A stretch of DNA of 64,000 nucleotides, from contig SAXG01000049.1 in NCBI GenBank assembly GCA_012932865.1, positions 62,001 through 126,000 of the forward strand. Direction: 5' to 3'. The notes below the pieces were generated by a model, which was not told where the DNA came from, did not search any database, and saw only the letters and a program-made list of their open reading frames with translations. This stretch comes from Amylostereum areolatum. Its lineage: Eukaryota > Basidiomycota > Agaricomycetes > Russulales > Stereaceae. This document shows, one piece after another, positions 57,420 through 64,000 of this stretch (positions are counted from its first letter, which is position 1; each line of letters opens with the position of its first letter). A program made the position numbers and the translations under genes.

Positions 57420-59969
57420 TCATCGTGAAGTTTGAACAGTTCCTTCATTGTCTTTGGCCCGCTTCCCTCACCTTAATATCTCTTACATTATCTGTGTATA
57501 GTTGCATTGCAGTCTCGACATTTGGCCCCTCTCAGCCATGTCCCTCATTTGTCTTTTACTGTACCCCATGTTTAATGCTTAATACAATCATATTCTGCCG
57601 TGAAATACACCCTGTTTGAGCCCCCAACTGATCTCAATTTCTCATGAGTGCGAGACTGAGCAGAGGGTCTTGGAGACATCAGCAATCATGTCGGAGGGAG
57701 ACCTTTGCGGTGAATGCCCAGCCCTCAGCTCTCAGACACCACTGGTCTCAGTCAGGATCTCAGAATGATAGTGCCCAGGCTCTCCGAAACGTAGCCGACG
57801 CGGTTATCCCGCCCAGGGACGGCTCGTACGGCTCTGGGAAAATATATGTATTCGTCTCTGTGTGATATCTATCTGAGGCCAGATGGTCTTGGGCCCAGAT
57901 CCTCCGGATAACGCCGGCCAAGTCTCAATTTGAGATCCTCCAGGAATGGCGGTGTATATAGCTATTTAGTCTAGTGTTCAACAAACTATAAAGTATACTT
58001 AAATATAATCATAATAATACGCAAAATTACCGTTAAATATATGATCAGCCATAATCATAATTACCGGATATGATTAGATATGGGCTGCATAATATAATAT
58101 ATTTACTCATAGGTCATTGCAGCCAGATCACAGCTTACAAGAAGTGAATCCTTGGTCATATGTATGTTCTCTGAGGTTCATTATCCCCAATAGAGTCAGC
58201 AGACATCATATTGACATCAACTTTCTTGTGTTTACGCTCTAGATGACACCTCCAAGTCATCTCGGCATTTTCCGAAGCATGTCGATGAGCTTGGGGAAGC
58301 CGTAGTGAGACCTTGTATACATGTAGCATACGTCAGAAAAAGGCGACCGGGATTATAATCAAATTTGGCAAACGTCTCCTTATAACCCGATTATAAGCTA
58401 GTTATTATGTCCCAACCCGGGTTGTTCTCGATTGTAATCTTGGCCTTGCTTCGTCATCAATGTATGTCAACGCGGGTGAACCTTGTCTTGTCTCGCGACA
58501 ACGCGTCGTTATCGTGTATATTGCTCCCTCAACGACATTGTAATGCAGGTACGAGCACATACAATTCTCCCTTGCGCTGATTTTAATACCGTCTAACGAG
58601 TCACCTCCCTCAGGTCCATCCCATGTCATTCAATGATTCCGAGTAAGCAACCACTGTGAGTCAGTCCTCTACAATGACTGATGCACGAGACAAGCTAATA
58701 CCGCTACACTCTCCGCACCATCCTCGCACCCCCCACTGATCACCATCGCCTGGACGTTGCGGACACCTCAAAAACGGCTAAGTCCTGCTTCCCCTATGGC
58801 CTGCGGGTATGGGCCATGCCCTGGGCGGGTCAATGTTCCAGGATATTCCAGTCGGTAGGCTGTTCGAGTCCACAACGGTGAGTCTCGCCGCAACGCGTCT
58901 CGTTCTCGTCCCATCGGCACCGGCTCCAAACCGGCTCAACCTCACTGTCACAGTGACAAACTTGTTACCCTTCGTCACCCTGTCTGAGCATATAAAGCAG
59001 AGCGCGCGCGCGCTGTCACTCCGTCCCCGTTTGACTCCCGACTTCCTCTTACGCACCTCAGCTCTCAGCTACCTCGGCTCCCACTCCGTACCTGATGTAT
59101 TCAAGGTGCACTGAGTCTCCTGTCTCTGTTGCTGCCGCCTTCGCTATTGCTGGCTGTTCTCTCGCTTTTTGGCTCCGCTTGCTTTCTCTGAGCTGGAGGT
59201 CCATCTATCATATACATAATAATACCTCGTGTAATCTCCCGGATTGTACATAATTAGCTGTCAAATCATAATATATTCTGTTACGCTCTACCTGTTTATT
59301 GCGCTGAGAGTTGAGTAGAAGTAGCTGAAGTCCGAGATCTGAGATCTGAAGAGCGGGAACTGATGATTTGAGCATTGTAATATTGAAAACATTATGCCTG
59401 CTACCAAGTTGATCTATTCTCCTGATCTATTCTCCGTTGTAACCGGTTGAGATCTTCTGGACGGTGAGTTGTAACCAATTGAGATCTTCTGGACGGCGGG
59501 TTGTAACTGATTGAGATCTTCTGGACGGCAGATGATATGGCATTTTAAGACTTGCCTAGACGGCTTACGTCCGGTTACACGGGGACTCGACCTCCGCCGT
59601 AATCAAATAGTGTCCATCGGCCGGCGAGCTATGGCCGTGGACAATGTGACAGCGATGCTGTTGCACAGTTTATACCCAGCTATAAGACCCCGGCAAAAAA
59701 TGGCAAAAATGATGATTATAAGCGTGGGTAACCGTGCGTAATCCCGGATCGTCTTTTTCTGACGTATCTGAAGTGGTGCTATCTAGTCCCATCCTGTCAT
59801 TTCATCAATTGCACATCCAGAAATATATCAGATTTTGAGTGACTCGGAGACAGAAAAAATGGGAGTAAATACAAAGTAAATATGATTAAATATGGACATG
59901 AATAAATATCCTCCTCTCCATATTCGTAGTTTTTCGTATCAATTATAATACGGTCTCTCGAGATATTTA
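57420..59969. other. AT-rich non-coding part of the duplicated segment, copy 2
   Basis: Repeats 40961-43511; the only length difference noticed is one A in the run near 59694. It includes the 3 x 32-bp repeat at 59437-59532. No gene was recognised. Confidence 0.5.
59437..59532. repeat. Three tandem 32-bp repeats, copy 2
   Basis: Duplicate of the array at 42978-43073. Confidence 0.8.
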
Positions 59970-60426
59970 TGTCATGAACGGTCTATAATTTTCTTTTTAC
60001 TTTACATCGGTTACACGCTTTAGGACTTATCGACTTATCACCGGTCCGGCTCCACCTTGGCCCGGACCCGGCTCATCTATATCCCGCCCGGACCCACGTG
60101 ACTCATCTCGGTCCGGGTCTGACTCCTTTCTCTTGACTCATGCTGTACGATACTGACTCATGCTGTGCCCTTTTACATACGACTGCTTACTTATACTTGG
60201 TCTGCTTACTGATCGCCGTGTATTGGTTGCTTACCTAAGTCTCTCTCCTCTTGTGTATATAAGGCTCGCTCTCGCTGTACATATTCCTTATCTCGAGCTA
60301 GTCAATTCTACCGACTTTGCTTGCTTTCCCTTGTCTGTCGCCGTGTCTGATCGGCTCCCCTCTGTCGTCCTCTTCCTCTGTCAGCTTTGTCGTAACTTGG
60401 TGCTGTCGCACTAGTCGTTGCTGACA
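59970..60426 (+). repeat. Gypsy-3 5' LTR
   Basis: 457 bases, TGTCATGAACGG...GTTGCTGACA. The RNA-start complement ATCTCGAGCT is at 60290-60299 and the matching primer site AGCTCGAGAT at 60429-60438. Confidence 0.92.
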
Positions 60427-60690
60427 TAAGCTCGAGATCTGTTTACTCTTGCACCACCCTACGACCGTCCCTACGTACTGTAGCGTAGTAGTAGTAGTAC
60501 CCGTCTGGTACTGACCTTGTTCTTCCCCCGTGCCGCCCTAGACCGTTGCCCCCAGAGTACGCGACTCGTTACCCTGACATTGTGGTCGTGCGCACGTATA
60601 CCGGTGCCGGCTTGACGTTTCCTCGAAACGTTACACCTACTCGAGACTCTCCAATACCAGGAGTTGAAAGCTCAGAGGTGACAGTAGAAG

Positions 60691-61344
60691 GTGCACCTTT
60701 GGTGTAGGAAACGAGTAAAAGCGGCGAAAGGAAAGCGGTTTAGGAAGTCTTTGGGCTCGTGTCCCCTAGACGAAGAGACAGCCAACAGGTCGAGAAGACT
60801 GAGGCAGACCGTCTTGCGATCTCATAACAGAACCACCCTCCCTCGACAAAATCTTCCCTTGCCGCACAGAGTAACCATTTCGACTGGGGGCTCGTGCATG
60901 GAAGATTGGCGCTCGCAAGTACAAGAATTCATCCCCATCAGCCACGACGCTATCATCTCCCTCATCAACGAATCTAAAGACCCTTGGGCCTGGCACAATT
61001 GGAAGGTCGCCCTCGGTGTAGAAGAACTTGAAGACTCCATCATAGACATCCACTTCTATCGCCTCAAAATAAGCGAACAAGGAAACGGAAACCTCTACGT
61101 CTACTCCTGCCCATACGTCACCTACCGCTACAAACTCGAGCAACCCCCAAAATCCTTCTACGCGCCCAACGAGAAAATACTAGTAGACACTCGACACACC
61201 CACCGCCTCCTTACACCTAGGCAACACCCCCAGCCCCACACCAGAGCCAGAGGTCATCGACCTCACCCAGCCAGAGGTCATCGACCTCACCCACTTATAA
61301 ACAATTCCCTCGTTCGGACTCAACGGCTCCGACTCCAGTTCTGA
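60691..61344 (+). CDS. Gypsy-3 extra ORF before gag
   Basis: Same as the Gypsy-2 ORF, but one added C near 61217 changes the C-terminus (TPRQHPQPHTRARGHRPHP) and moves the frame past the TAA used in Gypsy-2, to a stop at 61344. Confidence 0.55.
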   Translation: MHLWCRKRVKAAKGKRFRKSLGSCPLDEETANRSRRLRQTVLRSHNRTTLPRQNLPLPHRVTISTGGSCMEDWRSQVQEFIPISHDAIISLINESKDPWAWHNWKVALGVEELEDSIIDIHFYRLKISEQGNGNLYVYSCPYVTYRYKLEQPPKSFYAPNEKILVDTRHTHRLLTPRQHPQPHTRARGHRPHPARGHRPHPLINNSLVRTQRLRLQF

Positions 61345-61606
61345 CTCCGACACCGACGTTGAGGACGAAAACTGCTACATATATCCCCTCCCTCTAGGCT
61401 TCACTGAACGAGGAAACGACTTCTTTGTCCAACTCGGAGACACCACTGTCGAAGTCGCCTTTGTAGCAACCCAAACAAGTGGCATCAGTTGGTACTTCGC
61501 CAACGAAAGCCAAGACGACCTCACTGAAGCCGACTTCAACCTCATCGCCGCCTCCGCCCTACCGCCTGTCACCGACGAAGACTTCTCCGACCTCGACGAA
61601 CCAATC

Positions 61607-62863
61607 ATGGCTGCCCAGTGGATCCGCACCGACCCCCAACCCCCTCTCCCCGCCGAACTTGCCAACTGCACCGAAATCGGTGGAACATGGAACATTGTCA
61701 TCGGCCAAACTGGCTCTCCCATCCAACACATGAATAACGGCACCGACGATGCCTGGCTCATGGAAGTAAATGGCCAATGGGTCGCCATCCCTGCCGTGCT
61801 TGTTGCTGCCCTCAACCTGCCACCCCCCACCGTCAACGTCACGGCCCCCCCCATCACCGTCAACCCCCCTGCGGTCACTGTTAGTGCCCCAGCCGCCGCC
61901 GCCGCCAGACCCCCCCGAAAGAAAGTCCACGCGAAAACTCCTGAAGGCTTCTCTGGGAAACGAGAGGACTTCAATGACTGGATGCGGTCGTGCGAGGAAT
62001 ACATGCGAGCTGCTGAGGATGACCTCGTGACGGACAAGGACAAAGTCCTCTTCATTCTCACCTACATGACGGGGGAGGCAGCACGCACCTGGAAGGCCGA
62101 GTATGAGGATGCACACTTGGCCAATGGAGCCATGGTCGCCTGGGTGGACTTCCACAAAGCACTCAAAGGGGCCTTCACCGACGTCAATGAGCAGCACCGT
62201 GCCGCAGTCGAACTGGACGGGTTCAAACAGACGAAGGGTACCACTGCCCATGAATACTTCGCCAAGTTCGAGCAACTCGCAAGAAAGGCAGGATACTCCA
62301 CGGCGCAGGACCCTATCCACCTCATGCAGCTGCTCAAACACAACGTCTACTATCGGACCATCGACTCCATCTACGACAGCGGTCACGTTCCTCAGAAATA
62401 TGAGGACCTCAAAGAGCGCATCATCCTGATCGACGGTCTGCGACAGGAGCGGGAGGACCTTAAGACCCAGCGCAGTGGACCCGTGCAGAACCAAAAACCC
62501 AAAGGACAAGGATCGTCCAATGGGCAACAAGGGGGGCAGGTCCCATGGCGCCGCGATGGAACCGGCACGGTGCACGGTGGCAAAGGTCAGCCGATGGACG
62601 TCAACCGTGTCGACATCAAGGGGCGATGCTTCCGCTGCGGACAGAATGGCCACCAGGTGCGGGACTGCAGGGTGGACGTGAAGAACATCCGAGACATGTG
62701 GGGGAGGGACCGGTACACGGAACCACCAAAGCGGGAGGCTCGAGCACAGACGTTCGAGACGCCCACCGCCTGGGCTAGGAGCCTGTCGGCCGAAGATCGG
62801 AAAAGCGTGATGGACGCGCTTCAAGCTCAGCCGAAGGTGGAGGAGAAGAAGGAGGGTTTTTGA
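61607..62863 (+). CDS. gag: Gypsy-3 Gag
   Basis: 418 residues, matching Gypsy-2 Gag from the MAAQWIRTDP start to the EEKKEGF end, with the capsid-like region and the zinc knuckle CFRCGQNGHQVRDC. It ends on the same GGGTTTT-TGA frameshift site. Confidence 0.9.
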   Translation: MAAQWIRTDPQPPLPAELANCTEIGGTWNIVIGQTGSPIQHMNNGTDDAWLMEVNGQWVAIPAVLVAALNLPPPTVNVTAPPITVNPPAVTVSAPAAAAARPPRKKVHAKTPEGFSGKREDFNDWMRSCEEYMRAAEDDLVTDKDKVLFILTYMTGEAARTWKAEYEDAHLANGAMVAWVDFHKALKGAFTDVNEQHRAAVELDGFKQTKGTTAHEYFAKFEQLARKAGYSTAQDPIHLMQLLKHNVYYRTIDSIYDSGHVPQKYEDLKERIILIDGLRQEREDLKTQRSGPVQNQKPKGQGSSNGQQGGQVPWRRDGTGTVHGGKGQPMDVNRVDIKGRCFRCGQNGHQVRDCRVDVKNIRDMWGRDRYTEPPKREARAQTFETPTAWARSLSAEDRKSVMDALQAQPKVEEKKEGF

Positions 62864-64000
62864 GGGGGCTGACGATGTACACGGCATCTGAAGCCCAAGT
62901 TTCTGTTTCTCGCTCGTCTGGTTTTGTGGCGCCTCGGTGGCCTGGTTCTCGTTTACACATGCACATTGTTGATTCGGACTGTACTACTACAGGGGATATC
63001 CCCATTATAACTTCTCTTACGGACTCTATCGGTACGGGCACGCGTCCCGTTGTTACTTTAGATACTCAGGCTTCGATTTGTGAGCCTTCGGCTTTGGATA
63101 TGGCTTCGGTTTCGGCTTCAGTTTTGGATACGGCTTTGGATACGGACTCGGTTTTGGATATGGACCCTGTGAAGTCAGGGACAACGCCGTGCGATGGAAG
63201 GGGCACGGCGCCCAAATCATGTTATATGGCACCTGGAACGGCTCAATGGACGCTTCGTCGCTTAAGGGAAGACAAACCCGAAAGTGCAATTGCAATCCTT
63301 CGCATCTGGACACACCACCGACGCCGTGACGAGGCTACTTATGAAGCCATCAAGGAAATAACTGGCATGGGAGACGAGTTAGCATGTCAAGCTCTACTAG
63401 AGCTCGCCACTCCTATGCAGTTCATACGCTCCGCCAGCACCAAGGAACAAACGGTCATTCCCACACAACTGGTGGTAGATTCCAAACGCATTGTCAAAGC
63501 TCTCGCACTCCTGGACAGTGGTTGCACTGGCTCGTGTATCAACACGAAGTTTGTGCAGGAAAATCACATCCCCACGCGACGGACTGCTCGCCCAATCCCA
63601 GTACGAAATGCAGACGGCACTCTCAACACAGGAGGTCCCATTACGGAATATGTCACACTTCGCCTAAATATTCAAGACCATGAAGAAAACATTGACCTGG
63701 CGGTCTCCAATCTAGGAGATACGGACCTTTTCATTGGACATGAGTGGCTAAAGAAGCACAACCCTCACATCGACTGGAAATCCGGGTCAATTGAATTTGA
63801 CCGATGCCCTATCAGCTGCTCTCGTCCCCCTCCCCTCCTCAATATCGATGAGGATGAAGAGGAGGAGGAAGAGCCAGTCCACATGGAAAAGGACGAGCAG
63901 CTGTTTGCTTTCGACTGGGATGGCTACAAAGCGACATACCACATCCGGACCCATGCATCGGACATTGCAATTGAAGAGCACGCTAAGAAAAAGGAACAGA
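62857..64000 (+). CDS. pol: Gypsy-3 Pol, N-terminal part (linker and protease)
   Basis: Enters by -1 frameshift at GGGTTTT. It keeps the frame through the repeat-encoded linker, where Gypsy-2 has one extra base. The protease motif LLDSGCTGSCINTK lies at about 63508-63550, and DLFIGHEWLKKHNPHIDWKS follows. The sequence ends in the acidic EDEEEEEEPVHMEKDEQ region and KKKEQ; RT lies beyond the window. Confidence 0.8.

Larger units (their letters stand above)
51031..64000. repeat. Tandem duplication unit 2 (truncated by window end)
   Basis: 51031-59969 repeats 34577-43511; 59970-64000 repeats the first 4.03 kb of Gypsy-2. Sequence is near identical at 51031-52240 and from about 57290 to 59969. 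In between, many 1-2 base indels but few substitutions separate the copies. Confidence 0.95.
59970..64000 (+). mobile_element. Gypsy-3: 5' half of a third gypsy copy, cut by the window end
   Basis: Contains the 5' LTR, leader, extra ORF, gag, frameshift site and the start of pol up to just after the protease. The left flank ATTTA is the same as that of Gypsy-2. Confidence 0.92.

Noticed and set aside
51031..59969. Segment B flanked by two same-direction LTRs as one giant LTR element carrying a Plavaka cargo
   Set aside because: The left LTR is the 3' end of a complete Gypsy-2 and the right LTR the 5' end of Gypsy-3, each with its own internal genes. Recombination or misassembly explains the order without a new element type.

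Overview
The window looks like nuclear DNA of a filamentous basidiomycete, probably an Agaricomycete. Genes have many short GT-AG introns of about 45-80 bases. There is a Furry/MOR2 gene, a fused delta-9 desaturase-cytochrome b5 and a divergent G-alpha of the type expanded in mushrooms. The repeats are chromodomain Ty3/gypsy elements and a Plavaka-type DNA transposon. No bacterial or organellar features were seen. Assignments rest on reading motifs and splice sites by eye; no database search was possible.

Layout: 1-239 is the start of a secreted histidine-phosphatase-like gene; 679-2192 is a MYND zinc-finger gene. At 2830-5153 lies a non-autonomous DNA transposon with a second, hAT-like non-autonomous element (2842-3601) inserted in its left inverted repeat. 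At 5624-13144 is a full-length Ty3/gypsy chromovirus (Gypsy-1, minus strand, 5-bp target duplication), followed by a minisatellite and the 3' end of a second gypsy family (13781-14631). The gene island at 15.2-30.3 kb carries tRNA-Arg(ACG), a Furry/MOR2/TAO3-like gene, an OLE1-type desaturase, an RRG7/DUF2034-like gene and a G-alpha gene. 30.3-33.7 kb is poorly coding; an unrecognised gene lies at about 33.75-34.69 kb.

From 34577 to the end the window is a tandem duplication with a unit of about 16.46 kb. Each unit holds an 8.9-kb segment with a Plavaka-like transposase gene and a divergently transcribed partner gene, followed by a copy of the same gypsy element (Gypsy-2 at 43512-51030; Gypsy-3 from 59970, cut by the window end). 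Gypsy-2 has unmatched flanks: its left flank equals that of Gypsy-3, and its right flank equals the sequence at 34577. This is the signature of recombination between two gypsy copies at different sites, or of an equivalent assembly join.

The gypsy family shows readable expression logic: a TATA box; a predicted transcript start whose first 10 bases are complementary to a site 2 bases after the 5' LTR (Tf1-type self-priming); an extra ORF ahead of gag in the same frame; gag with a zinc knuckle; a GGGTTTT slippery heptamer on the gag stop with a hairpin 5 bases downstream; and pol with protease, RT, RNase H, integrase and chromodomain.

Sequence-quality caution: apparent single-base insertions, several in homopolymers, break conserved frames in Furry, the desaturase, G-alpha and gypsy pol. 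The second copy of the Plavaka segment differs from the first mainly by clustered 1-2 base indels. Uncorrected read error is a serious alternative to real gene decay.
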